32,396 bases of DNA from Bacteroidota bacterium. Lineage in GTDB: Bacteria; Bacteroidota; Bacteroidia; Chitinophagales; Chitinophagaceae. The stretch is taken from positions 1 through 32,396 of the forward strand of contig JAKQKY010000012.1 of NCBI GenBank assembly GCA_029560415.1, written 5' to 3'. A program made the translations under genes and the position numbers. The notes beneath the pieces are model-generated. The model was not told the origin of the DNA and made no database searches. It was given only the letters and a program-made list of their open reading frames with translations. Below, in pieces: positions 24,481 to 31,618 of this stretch (position 1 is its first letter; each line of letters starts with the position of its first letter).

Positions 24481-25101
24481 TTATTTTTTTTCAAAGATAT
24501 AGGAATCATCATGTAATAATTGCTCCATCGTATGAGCGGCGTATTTTTTTAACAAAGGGAAAAATTGATCATAATACGGTTGAATTAACTGGATATTTTC
24601 CTGGAAAATTGCAAATGCTTTACCGGCGTCGTGAATGTATGCAGCCCGTCGAACCATTCCTTCAAAACTATTCCTGATCCCCCACTGAAAACGATAGTGA
24701 TAGAGGAAATCGTGTTTTTTCATGGCATCAAAGAACGGGATGAATGCTTGTGGTAAAGTTGCAACCTGGTTATTGAGCGATGTATATACCCGTTGAGAAA
24801 AATCGAGCAAGGCTTTTTCATTAACAAATTCCCGCTCATCATTTGCGAGGTAATAATCTAGAACGATGTCGGTGAAAGCGCCCGAATACAGGCGATAATC
24901 TGCCCGGAAAAATTCCTTTATTTCTTTGATGGCTTCATGCGTATCGGTAAAATCATCTATTGCCCTGTGGAGCCTGATACCCCGATGAATACCCGAAGCA
25001 TAATCAAATTGCTTTTTACCCTTTACAAAATCGCTGATCATATTGCCTACCAATATCTGCGGTTCATTGAAAGAGAGATATGCATGCGCCAGGTAATTCA
25101 T
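24481..25101 (-). CDS. Acyl carrier protein phosphodiesterase homologue (AcpH family)
   Basis: 206 residues matching the family of E. coli AcpH, which removes the 4'-phosphopantetheine arm from ACP. Seen: MNYLAHAYLSFNEPQILVGNMISDFVKGKK at the start, GIHRGIRLHRAIDDFTDTH (about 41-59), and RLYSGAFTDIVLDYYLANDE (about 73-92), which carry the conserved His/Asp residues of an HD-like metal site. It is cytoplasmic. It begins the minus-strand operon with the two DUF2911 genes; no functional link between them is obvious. Confidence 0.9.
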   Translation of the reverse strand: MNYLAHAYLSFNEPQILVGNMISDFVKGKKQFDYASGIHRGIRLHRAIDDFTDTHEAIKEIKEFFRADYRLYSGAFTDIVLDYYLANDEREFVNEKALLDFSQRVYTSLNNQVATLPQAFIPFFDAMKKHDFLYHYRFQWGIRNSFEGMVRRAAYIHDAGKAFAIFQENIQLIQPYYDQFFPLLKKYAAHTMEQLLHDDSYIFEKK

Positions 25102-25149
25102 GCTTAAAGATAAAAGTAAATCCCAACCGGCGGGGCTGAACCAGTCGTT

Positions 25150-25157
25150 TAATTTTG
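25150..25157 (+). promoter_or_regulatory. Possible -7 box of the SMR exporter gene
   Basis: TAATTTTG fits TAnnTTTG, 88 bases before the ATG at 25245. There is no matching -33 element, so this is weak. Confidence 0.25.
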
Positions 25158-25244
25158 TATACTTTTATACCGTTGTTATGACCAGGCAATCTTTCTAAAC
25201 TGCTTGGGCAACTCTTCGTCCCACATAAACATTAAAGCATTCAT

Positions 25245-25571
25245 ATGAACTGGATACTACTCATCATTGCCGGCTTATTTGAAACGGGTTTCGCCATTTG
25301 CCTGGGTAAAGCCAAAACAGCTACGGGTAACCAGCAGGTGGGTTGGATGGCAGGATTTTTTGTTTGCCTGGCCATTAGCATGTATCTATTATATAAAGTT
25401 ACCAGGGTGTTGCCTATCGGCACCGCATATGCAGTATGGACGGGCATTGGCGCAGCAGGCACCGTAATACTGGGCATTATTCTTTTCGAAGAACCCGCTA
25501 CCTTCTGGCGGCTTTTCTTTATCACCACGTTGATCTGTTCCATCATAGGTCTTAAACTGGTTTCTCATTAA
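25245..25571 (+). CDS. sugE: SMR family exporter, SugE/Gdx type
   Basis: 108 residues with four membrane helices, the size of small multidrug resistance proteins. The essential membrane glutamate is Glu13 (IIAGLFETGFAICLGK). PIGTAYAVWTGIGAAGTVILGIILFEEP (about 64-91) is the SugE/Gdx version of the third helix and loop (AYAVWTGIGA), as opposed to the AYAIWSG of EmrE-like pumps. SugE/Gdx proteins export guanidinium, and some confer resistance to quaternary ammonium compounds. They work as antiparallel homodimers; only one gene is present here. I looked for a guanidine riboswitch in the 143 bases upstream and found none. Confidence 0.88.
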   Translation: MNWILLIIAGLFETGFAICLGKAKTATGNQQVGWMAGFFVCLAISMYLLYKVTRVLPIGTAYAVWTGIGAAGTVILGIILFEEPATFWRLFFITTLICSIIGLKLVSH

Positions 25572-25627
25572 ATAAAAGAATTTTTTCTCAACAAACCATA
25601 GCTGGCTATTATACGTAATTAAATAAA

Positions 25628-25706
25628 AAGGGGACAGAATAGATATTCCGTCCCGTCATTTAAATCCAATATCCTATGAAAAAACCTAGGCATATGAACA
25701 CACGAA
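25628..25706 (-). ncRNA. Candidate minus-strand small RNA with two hairpins
   Basis: On the minus strand a -7-like TAAATTTG (25720-25713) is followed by a bulged hairpin (arms 25695-25687 and 25676-25669, loop of 10) and then by a terminator hairpin with a T-run ending about 25626. The result would be a transcript of roughly 80 bases. No protein-coding gene reads into this terminator from the right on that strand. The -33 TTTG is 25 bases from the box, too far for the consensus, so the promoter is doubtful. Confidence 0.3.
25631..25654 (-). terminator. Intrinsic terminator, minus strand
   Basis: GGGACAGAAT (25631-25640) pairs with ATTCCGTCCC (25645-25654), nine of ten pairs with one A:C mismatch, around a 4-base loop. 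On the minus strand it is followed by C then TTTTTATTT; on the plus strand there is no T-run. It may also stop SMR transcription, but its polarity fits a minus-strand transcript. Confidence 0.6.
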
Positions 25707-25855
25707 CTATACCAAATTTATATATACAGAAAACAGCCGCTAACACAAATGATTGGGGTAAAATTTTCCACAGCCTGCAAATGGGCTGCATAAATTTCTA
25801 CAAAACCCCGATTTTCAACAACCAAATACGTTACCTGCAGGCTGCGATACAATGA
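25676..25855 (+). CDS. Possible 59-residue peptide, doubtful
   Basis: An ATG at 25676 opens 59 codons ending with TGA at 25853. The product starts MKKPRHMNTRTIPNLYIQK and ends NNQIRYLQAAIQ; it has no signal, membrane segment or recognisable domain. The ATG lies at the edge of the bulged hairpin, and there is no clear plus-strand promoter. It overlaps the putative minus-strand RNA and the enhancer-like dyad, so it is likely to be chance. Confidence 0.2.
   Translation: MKKPRHMNTRTIPNLYIQKTAANTNDWGKIFHSLQMGCINFYKTPIFNNQIRYLQAAIQ
25771..25788. promoter_or_regulatory. Dyad, possible activator-binding site (UAS)
   Basis: CAGCC-N8-GGCTG is a perfect 5-bp dyad about 130 bases before the predicted start of the sigma-54-type promoter. 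The longer unit CAGCCTGCA (25771-25779) recurs as its exact reverse complement TGCAGGCTG at 25836-25844. This position fits an enhancer for an NtrC-type activator. Confidence 0.35.
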
Positions 25856-25883
25856 AAAATGGGTAATTGAGGTGAATACAGTC

Positions 25884-25899
25884 TGGCAGGTTTTCTGCA
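25884..25899 (+). promoter_or_regulatory. Candidate sigma-54 promoter of the unknown gene at 25921
   Basis: TGGCAGGTTTTCTGCA has -24 GG (25885-25886) and -12 GC (25897-25898) exactly 10 bases apart, TGGCA intact and TGCA intact. The start of transcription would be near 25910, giving an 11-base leader for the ATG at 25921. No TTTG/TAnnTTTG promoter is visible in the same place. An NtrC-type activator is encoded 3 kb away. Confidence 0.5.
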
Positions 25900-25920
25900 T
25901 ATAGTATTAAAATGTTCATT

Positions 25921-26412
25921 ATGACGCAAATAATTTCATTGCAGTATTACGGACAGTTGTTAACCGGGATGGCAACAGAGATTCAAAACCGTCATCATCA
26001 TATGTTTAAAGTTGTATTTGACAACGACTATGAAAATGTTTTCTTTACCGATGTTGAATCAGGTCAGTGGCTTGAAGAAGACCTGGGATTTACAGAACTG
26101 GCCAGGGAAGTTGGTAAACAAGTGAAACTTGTTTCGGGCAGTTTGTTTCATGTACCCAGGATGCTTACCTGGCACAGGCAGCTTATTAATGATGCGCTGA
26201 TCAGTTTTGGATTTTTTAATTATATGAAAGACAAGTACAAAATGTATGAAATTTATCATGTAAATAAAAAATACCTCTATACCCTTGTTGAAATGGATAA
26301 CGATGAATGGCAGATACTCGGAAATAATATGCAGGTATTGGAAAACATTGATCGCGATTTTGTAGAACAGGTCATACAGATCCTTCCATTATATTGGGCC
26401 AACAGCAGGTAA
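25921..26412 (+). CDS. Unknown soluble protein
   Basis: 163 residues from the ATG at 25921 (166 from 25912); the later start is preferred because the predicted sigma-54 start site would make the earlier one almost leaderless. Not recognised. No signal or membrane segment. Visible features: a HHH cluster (NRHHHMFKVVFDNDYENVFFTD), an acidic-aromatic middle (GQWLEEDLGFTELAREVGKQ), and an aromatic C-terminal half with YNYMKDKYKMYEIYHVNKKYLYTLVEMDNDEWQIL-like composition. It is convergent with the histidine kinase gene, with a single base between the stops, which may mean antisense overlap of the two transcripts. Confidence 0.8.
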   Translation: MTQIISLQYYGQLLTGMATEIQNRHHHMFKVVFDNDYENVFFTDVESGQWLEEDLGFTELAREVGKQVKLVSGSLFHVPRMLTWHRQLINDALISFGFFNYMKDKYKMYEIYHVNKKYLYTLVEMDNDEWQILGNNMQVLENIDRDFVEQVIQILPLYWANSR

Positions 26413-26413
26413 G

Positions 26414-27883
26414 TTATTTGCCAGCCGGGAGTTGCTCTTTACCTGCGTTGAGTGACACAATAAACCGGCTTCCTTCATTTAATACCGATTGCACTTCCAC
26501 ATCCATGTTATGTGACTGAAGAATATTAAGAGTCGTGGCCAACCCGAGCCCCATTCCATTTCTTTTGGCAGTAAAATAGGGTTCAAATAACCTGGATAGA
26601 TTTTCATCGCTGATGCCACAGCCATTATCGGAAATGGTTAACTGCAGTTGTCCGTTTACGTTATCCAGGTTAATCTGCAGTACTCCTTCCGACTGTTCCA
26701 TGGCTTCCACCGCGTTAATAATAATGTTTAGAAAAGCAATCCTGAGTTTTTCAGGATCAGCCATCACCATGATTTCTGTTTCTGGAAGTTCTGTACTGAG
26801 GTGAATCTTTTTTAGCGTGATGCGGTCATGTGCAGACGCAATGCTGTCATGGATCACCTTTTGCAGAGAAACGGAAACCTGCTGAATGTCGGCAGGCCTG
26901 CTGGTATCAAGCAATTCTGTGATGAGGCTTTCAATTCGTTTACAATTTCGCTGGATGATATCGAGATATATCTTACTTTCTTCTGCGGGCGTTTGGTGAT
27001 CGAGCTGTTCGAGTGAAAGATTGATGTTATTTAAAGGATTGCGCACTTCATGGGCCAGTACATGCACCAGCCGGCCGGCCACTCCTTTTTTCTCCATCCG
27101 CAGCGTGGCCTTTTCAGCCTTTTTCATGCCGGTAATATCGTGCATGATGAATTGATAATATCGTACTTCCTTATCGTGTTCTGCAGATACCGAAAGGGTG
27201 CAGTATTTCATCTGGCCCTGCTTTGTTTTAATGACCACTTCCCGGTTTTCGATATCGCTGCAGTTCATCAGTTCTTCCCTTAACACTTCCCGTTGGGATC
27301 CGCCGGGCAGGAAACGAAAGATATCCGACTTCATTATTTCATCCCGGGTATAGCCAAACAGTTTTACGGTAGCATCATTCACATCCAGGAACTGCATCGA
27401 TCCATCTGTAATGAATACAGCGTCGGCCGATCTTTCAAACACATTCCTGAACTTACGTTCATTTGACTGCAGTGCTTTAAGCGACCTTGATCTTTCATAT
27501 GTATACCGTATGCATCGCTCAAGCTTTTCCGCATCCATCTCCGATTTCACCAGGTAATCGAAAGCTCCTGCCTCCATGGCATCCACATCTACTTTTCGGT
27601 TACCCTTGCCTGTTAGTAAGATAAAAGGCTGCTCACAATTATTCTTAATTGAATCTTTGATGAGGTCGAGGCCGGTTTTGGCACCCAACAGGTAATCAAC
27701 CAGGAAGATATCGTATTTGGTATCGCAGGTAAGGTTTAGTGCATCCTCATATTTATAACACCACTCTATCTTATACCGGTTACCTGGAATACTCCTGATA
27801 TATTCACTCGTAATGAAATAATCATCCTCGTCATCATCTATGATGAGGATGTTGAGGTCAAGGTATTCTGAATGCATCAGCAT
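26414..27883 (-). CDS. Soluble hybrid sensor histidine kinase, REC-PAS-HisKA-HATPase
   Basis: 489 residues without membrane segments. Domains in order: receiver at about 10-130 (NILIIDDDEDD, phosphoacceptor Asp63 in IFLVDYLLG, Lys in FDYLVKSEMD), PAS at about 140-255 (NVFERSADAVFITDGSMQFLDVNDATVKLFGYTRDEI), HisKA with His278 in VLAHEVRNPLNNINLSLEQ, and HATPase_c with the N box AFLNIIINAVEAM, G1 ISDNGCGIS and G2 RNGMGLGLATTLNILQSHN. The N-terminal receiver probably accepts phosphate from another kinase and gates this one, so it is a cytoplasmic relay and not an external sensor. It follows the small acidic gene after 33 bases. A likely partner is the NtrC-type regulator at 28946. Confidence 0.92.
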   Translation of the reverse strand: MLMHSEYLDLNILIIDDDEDDYFITSEYIRSIPGNRYKIEWCYKYEDALNLTCDTKYDIFLVDYLLGAKTGLDLIKDSIKNNCEQPFILLTGKGNRKVDVDAMEAGAFDYLVKSEMDAEKLERCIRYTYERSRSLKALQSNERKFRNVFERSADAVFITDGSMQFLDVNDATVKLFGYTRDEIMKSDIFRFLPGGSQREVLREELMNCSDIENREVVIKTKQGQMKYCTLSVSAEHDKEVRYYQFIMHDITGMKKAEKATLRMEKKGVAGRLVHVLAHEVRNPLNNINLSLEQLDHQTPAEESKIYLDIIQRNCKRIESLITELLDTSRPADIQQVSVSLQKVIHDSIASAHDRITLKKIHLSTELPETEIMVMADPEKLRIAFLNIIINAVEAMEQSEGVLQINLDNVNGQLQLTISDNGCGISDENLSRLFEPYFTAKRNGMGLGLATTLNILQSHNMDVEVQSVLNEGSRFIVSLNAGKEQLPAGK

Positions 27884-27916
27884 TTGTATTCTTTACGCTG
27901 TTAGTGTTTGGTATTC

Positions 27917-28261
27917 CTATTCAAAAATAATCTGTTCGTCGCGTTCTTCCATAGGTATCTTCCTGATGAAATCATCGTACTGGGCATCATCATGGTTACT
28001 GTAAACTCCATAAGCATCTATACTATAACCGATCTTACCATCATTGGCTTCCAGCAGGTAAAGGATAGAAGAATCAGAAGGATCTGAATTTCCTTCAAAA
28101 CGGTATGTTCTGATGATCTTCAATTCATCAGGATTGTAGAATTTGATATCGTCGGTACCGAAACCCTTTTCTGTCATCCTGAATTCATTATCATGTTTTT
28201 TTAATCTTAATTTTTCCAGTACGGTACTAAGTGTTGTCATTTCGATTTTTTCAAATGCCAT
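27917..28261 (-). CDS. Small Bacteroidota family, often misnamed phosphoribosylpyrophosphate synthetase
   Basis: 114 residues (107 if it begins at the second Met, 28240: MTTLSTVLEKLRLKKHDNEF). The core IRTYRFEGNSDPSDSSILYLLEANDGKIGYSIDAYGVYSNHDD (about 50-92) matches the compact Bacteroidota family with 'YRFEG.SDPdD.s.lyai....g.kG...dAYGvY'. Database entries of this family carry a PRPP synthetase label, but the protein is far too small and lacks the PRPP and ATP motifs, so the name should not be trusted. It is acidic and soluble. It precedes the histidine kinase gene by 33 bases and is likely to be in its operon. Confidence 0.75.
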   Translation of the reverse strand: MAFEKIEMTTLSTVLEKLRLKKHDNEFRMTEKGFGTDDIKFYNPDELKIIRTYRFEGNSDPSDSSILYLLEANDGKIGYSIDAYGVYSNHDDAQYDDFIRKIPMEERDEQIIFE

Positions 28262-28379
28262 AAGATTGCTTTTAAGATTAAATAATATTAATTAGCCATA
28301 CCAACATTGTACCATTTTTTTATGGCATGATTTTAACGATTATACTTCCATATATTTTTAACGTTTAAATACTCTAATC

Positions 28380-28949
28380 ATGTCAATCAACCTATTGCAA
28401 CAGGTGCAGGAAAACCTTGGTTATCCTCCCTTGAAAAAAATTGATCCCAATGAACAAAATCCCGGGTCAGTTCCTACCGCAGATAGTGGAGCCCTTGCCC
28501 AGGCAGTGATCCCTGCCGTGCTGGCTGGTATGTACAACCTGGTAAAAACTGACGAAGGTGCTGAAGTGATTAAACAGGAAAAACCCGGCACTGATTGGTC
28601 TGTTGAACTATACGGAGAAAAAAGCTCCGAACTTATGAACCGCATTGCATCATTGACCTCACTGGATAGCCTAACCGCACATACTGCATTCAATGATACA
28701 GCCATAGAAACTGCCAGGCTCATTCGTGAACAGGTTAAAACCGATAACAGCAATATTGCGATACGTCAATTTGTGGAATCGCAAAGGAACCTTTTCCTGC
28801 CTTATCTTTCTGATGCCCTGCAGGCGGGTCTTTTACTTGGCGATGGCCCGATTGATGATCGAACCAATAAAATGGAAGGACCTATTTCGTCATTAATGCA
28901 CTCCATAGAATCAGGATTCAATGGAAATGAAACGAAGAAAGCCGACTAA
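28380..28949 (+). CDS. Unknown soluble helical protein
   Basis: 189 residues, not firmly recognised. It begins MSINLLQQVQENLGYPPLKKIDPNEQ, then SGALAQAVIPAVLAGMYNLVKTDEGAEVI, DWSVELYGEKSSELMNRIASLTSLDS and an amphipathic second half ending in PISSLMHSIESGFNG. Start 'NLLqqvq' and alternating small/hydrophobic helices resemble DUF937-type proteins in style, but I cannot assign it. No signal or membrane segment. It stands alone on the plus strand between two minus-strand regulatory genes, and its end overlaps the end of the NtrC-type gene by 4 bases. Confidence 0.8.
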   Translation: MSINLLQQVQENLGYPPLKKIDPNEQNPGSVPTADSGALAQAVIPAVLAGMYNLVKTDEGAEVIKQEKPGTDWSVELYGEKSSELMNRIASLTSLDSLTAHTAFNDTAIETARLIREQVKTDNSNIAIRQFVESQRNLFLPYLSDALQAGLLLGDGPIDDRTNKMEGPISSLMHSIESGFNGNETKKAD

Positions 28950-30358
28950 CTTTTCGATTCTTCATATTGTTTGATCTTATTGTACAGTGTTTTCCGATCG
29001 ATCCTCAATAATTCCGCTGCACGGGTTTTATTAAAATTAACTTCCCGCAGCACTTTCATGATGGCTTCATATTCTGCTTTTGATGAAGCATCCTTGAGAT
29101 CGAATGTTCTTGCAGGAGCCGGGGTTTCCTGGCTTCCTGGCATGGGCTCGTGCAAAGGTTCTGAATGATTGGTGATTTCCCAGGGAAGTGTTTTGGACGT
29201 GATCATCCCTTCTTTGGTGAGCAGCACAGCCCTCCGTACTACATTCCGGAATTCCCTAAGATTGCCCGGCCATGAATAATTCATGAACATATCCATCACT
29301 TCATCTTCAAAGCCTCCGATGTTGCGATTTAATTCTGACTTTGATTTTTCCAGGAAGAATGCCGCGAACAGGGGAATGTCTTTTCTTCGGTTACGCAAGG
29401 CCGGTAGATTGATGGAGAATTCATTGAAGCGATGGTAAAGGTCTTCCCTGAAATTTCCTTTGCGGTAGGCATCCTGCAGGTTTTCATTCGATGCTACAAT
29501 GATGCGCACATCTACAGGTGTTTCTTTATTGCCACCTACTCTTTTGAATTTTCGTTCCTGGATCACCCTCAGCAACGAGGCTTGAACTTCATAGGACAGG
29601 TTGGCCACCTCATCCAGGAACAAAGTTCCTCCATCGGCCATTTCAAAATGCCCTTCCTTATCGGCCAATGCCCCGGTGAATGCACCTTTCACATGGCCAA
29701 AGAGTTCGCTGCCGGCAAGTTCTTTAGATAAGGTTCCGCAATCCATGGCTACAAAAGGTTTATCGGCCCTTTCACTTAACCGGTGAATGGTTTTAGCAAT
29801 CACTTCTTTTCCCGTTCCGCTTTCGCCATATAAGATGATGCTGTAATTGGTGGGTGCTACCATTTCTATCTGCCTGTACAACTCTACTGTAGCACCTGCT
29901 TCACCCACCAGGAACTCAGAACTGCCGGGTAACGGTTTAGTAGGAGCCGGCCTGTTAACTGCTGTTGCTGCATGGCCATTTGACCTGGTTTCTGCGGGCT
30001 CTGAAAGGGCAGCCTGGAGTACATTCAGCACTTCATCGGGTATAAGCGGTTTGGTGATGTAATCATGAGCGCCAAGCTTTATAACATCCACAGCGGTTTT
30101 AATATCGGAGTAGCCGGTAATGATGAACACGATGGTTTGGGGTGCATGGGCCTTGATCTCGACCAGTACATCTTTGCCTTCTTTATCTCCCAGCCGGTAA
30201 TCACAGAGCACAATATCAAAATGATCTTCTTTGAATTTGGCCAAACCTTTAGCACCCGAATGAGCACTTTCAGCTTCATAACCATTTCTTATGAGAAACC
30301 TGCAAAGCAATAGGCACATATCCAGGTCATCGTCTATGATCAATACTTTTTTATTCAT
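28946..30358 (-). CDS. NtrC-type sigma-54-dependent response regulator
   Basis: 470 residues. Receiver at 1-120 with acidic pocket IIDDDLD and phosphoacceptor Asp53 (IVLCDYRLG), Lys near 103 (YITKPL); a linker rich in Pro/Ala (118-145); an AAA+ domain at about 146-375 with Walker A GESGTGKE (178-185), the sigma-54-contacting loop GAFTGA (225-230) and Walker B TLFLDEV (245-251); and a Fis-type HTH at the C-terminus (AAELLRIDRKTLYNKIKQY). All residues needed to activate sigma-54 RNA polymerase are present. It lies 20 bases downstream of the YihY-family gene. A role as partner of the kinase at 26414 is inferred from proximity. Confidence 0.95.
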   Translation of the reverse strand: MNKKVLIIDDDLDMCLLLCRFLIRNGYEAESAHSGAKGLAKFKEDHFDIVLCDYRLGDKEGKDVLVEIKAHAPQTIVFIITGYSDIKTAVDVIKLGAHDYITKPLIPDEVLNVLQAALSEPAETRSNGHAATAVNRPAPTKPLPGSSEFLVGEAGATVELYRQIEMVAPTNYSIILYGESGTGKEVIAKTIHRLSERADKPFVAMDCGTLSKELAGSELFGHVKGAFTGALADKEGHFEMADGGTLFLDEVANLSYEVQASLLRVIQERKFKRVGGNKETPVDVRIIVASNENLQDAYRKGNFREDLYHRFNEFSINLPALRNRRKDIPLFAAFFLEKSKSELNRNIGGFEDEVMDMFMNYSWPGNLREFRNVVRRAVLLTKEGMITSKTLPWEITNHSEPLHEPMPGSQETPAPARTFDLKDASSKAEYEAIMKVLREVNFNKTRAAELLRIDRKTLYNKIKQYEESKS

Positions 30359-30378
30359 AAAATCTATTTTTTATTTTA

Positions 30379-31359
30379 TCAGGATTCTGTTTTCGCCAGG
30401 GTTACTTTTTGCACTGGCACTTCTTCTACTATGATCCACATGGCGTAATCGTTCGGGTAAATTTTACCGCCGAAATTGATCGCATACACTTTTGTAAAAA
30501 CTGCGCCAAGATACAGGATGGCCGAGCTGTAATAAACCCAGATCATCACAATGATCACTGAACCTGCCGCCCCAAATACCGATGCAAGGTTGCTCTTACC
30601 CAGGTAAAAACCGATTGCAAATTTGCCCAGCGTAAATAACACGGATGTGATCAAGGCGCCTACCAACACATCTTTCCATTTTATCTTTGCATCAGGCAAT
30701 ATTTTAAAAATGCTGGCAAACAACAACATGCCCACCCCAATTGATAGCACCGTATCTACCAATGGTATCAGCGAATCGCCTATTCCATGCATCATCGTAT
30801 TCAACCTGGTACTCACAGCGGCCACTACTGCATTCAGGATCAGGGATACGATCATGATAAATCCCAGGCAGATGATGATGGAAAAAGAAAGTATCCTGTT
30901 CAAAATGATCTTCCACCAAACCTTTCGCATCCTGGTTTTCAATCCCCAGATTTTATTCAGCGAATCCTGCATTTCCCCGAATATACCGGTTGCGCCTATG
31001 AGCAGGATGACCAGGCTCACAATGGTCGCAAACGGCGTATCTCCATTCAGGTGAATATGCTGCATCGTACCCTGGATCTGTAAAGCTGCCTCACTGCCAA
31101 CCATGCCATTGATCTGCTGGTATACTTCGCCACGCATAGCTTCTTTTCCAAACAGGATACCACTCACCGATATAATGATCACCAGCATGGGTGCCAGCGA
31201 TAACGTTGTATAGTAAGCCAGCGATGCACTATACTTGATCACATTGTCGGCCACGTACTCAATGATCACCTGTTTATTAAAATGAAAAAATAAGACCAGT
31301 TTTTTGCGCATTGCTCTTAGGGTTAAGCGTTGTGAATGAAGTTGCGATAATTGTACCAT
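30379..31359 (-). CDS. YihY/BrkB family inner-membrane protein
   Basis: 326 residues from 31359, or 310 from the Met at 31311 (MRKKLVLFFHFNK), with no clear reason to prefer either. Six hydrophobic segments in the typical YihY layout: SASLAYYTTLSLAPMLVIIISVSG, ATIVSLVILLIGATGIFGEMQDSLNKIWG, ILSFSIIICLGFIMIVSLIL, LVDTVLSIGVGMLLFASIFKILPD, WKDVLVGALITSVLFTLGKFAIGFYL and AGSVIIVMIWVYYSSAILYLGAVFT. The YYtllslaPmL and 'fkilPdakikWkdvl.GAl' motifs identify the family, which is of unknown function and was once wrongly called ribonuclease BN. It is the first gene before the NtrC-type regulator. Confidence 0.93.
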   Translation of the reverse strand: MVQLSQLHSQRLTLRAMRKKLVLFFHFNKQVIIEYVADNVIKYSASLAYYTTLSLAPMLVIIISVSGILFGKEAMRGEVYQQINGMVGSEAALQIQGTMQHIHLNGDTPFATIVSLVILLIGATGIFGEMQDSLNKIWGLKTRMRKVWWKIILNRILSFSIIICLGFIMIVSLILNAVVAAVSTRLNTMMHGIGDSLIPLVDTVLSIGVGMLLFASIFKILPDAKIKWKDVLVGALITSVLFTLGKFAIGFYLGKSNLASVFGAAGSVIIVMIWVYYSSAILYLGAVFTKVYAINFGGKIYPNDYAMWIIVEEVPVQKVTLAKTES

Positions 31360-31405
31360 GTAATAAATTCCCCGGCAAATGGGATAATATTTACCCCTTT
31401 CAAGG

Positions 31406-31413
31406 CAAATTTA
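31406..31413 (-). promoter_or_regulatory. -7 box upstream of the YihY gene
   Basis: TAAATTTG on the minus strand matches TAnnTTTG, 47 bases before the ATG at 31359. The nearest TTTG (31442-31439) is 25 bases away, longer than the usual 19-21, so the promoter is only probable. Confidence 0.4.
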
Positions 31414-31618
31414 AAAAGCTTTTATAGTTAAAAAAGGGCAAAACCGTAAAAGCGTGCCCCTCCCCGATCAAGGTATGTAATTTGCTGTAAATCTGTGTTG
31501 CTAATCAGATAAAATAAAAGGCAAATACAAAATTTGATGGAAGGCATCGGTACGAAACAATGAGTTTAAACATTTCCCATGTTACAAGATGAAATACAGT
31601 ACATTATTAAATAATGAC

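Larger units (their letters stand above)
25572..25920. other. Intergenic region of about 350 bases with RNA-like structure and a sigma-54-type promoter
   Basis: Between the SMR gene and the unknown gene at 25921. It holds, from left to right, a stem-loop with a T-run on the minus strand (25631-25654), a second bulged hairpin (25669-25695), a 59-codon open frame on the plus strand (25676-25855), a minus-strand TAAATTTG (25720-25713), a dyad at 25771-25788 with a repeat of its half-site at 25836-25844, and a sigma-54-like promoter (25884-25899). Confidence 0.6.

Noticed and set aside
25102-25244. Guanidine riboswitch in front of the SugE/Gdx gene
   Set aside because: No ykkC-type conserved segments or paired ACGR hairpins can be found; only a weak GGG...CCC pairing at 25206-25222.
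25718-25900. A 60-codon open frame on the minus strand
   Set aside because: No family, no promoter at its start, and it overlaps the dyad and sigma-54-type promoter; more probably non-coding.
28323-28337. TGGCATGATTTTAAC before the gene at 28380 as a sigma-54 promoter
   Set aside because: The -24 part is good but the -12 part is TAAC, lacking the essential GC at 10-base spacing.
30379-31359. Ribonuclease BN
   Set aside because: That old name for YihY proteins was a misassignment; the protein is a multi-pass membrane protein with no nuclease motif.
31448-31466. GGGCACG-N4-TACG on the minus strand before the YihY gene as a sigma-54 promoter
   Set aside because: The -12 half has CG in place of GC and the first base differs; the TAAATTTG box nearer the gene explains it better.
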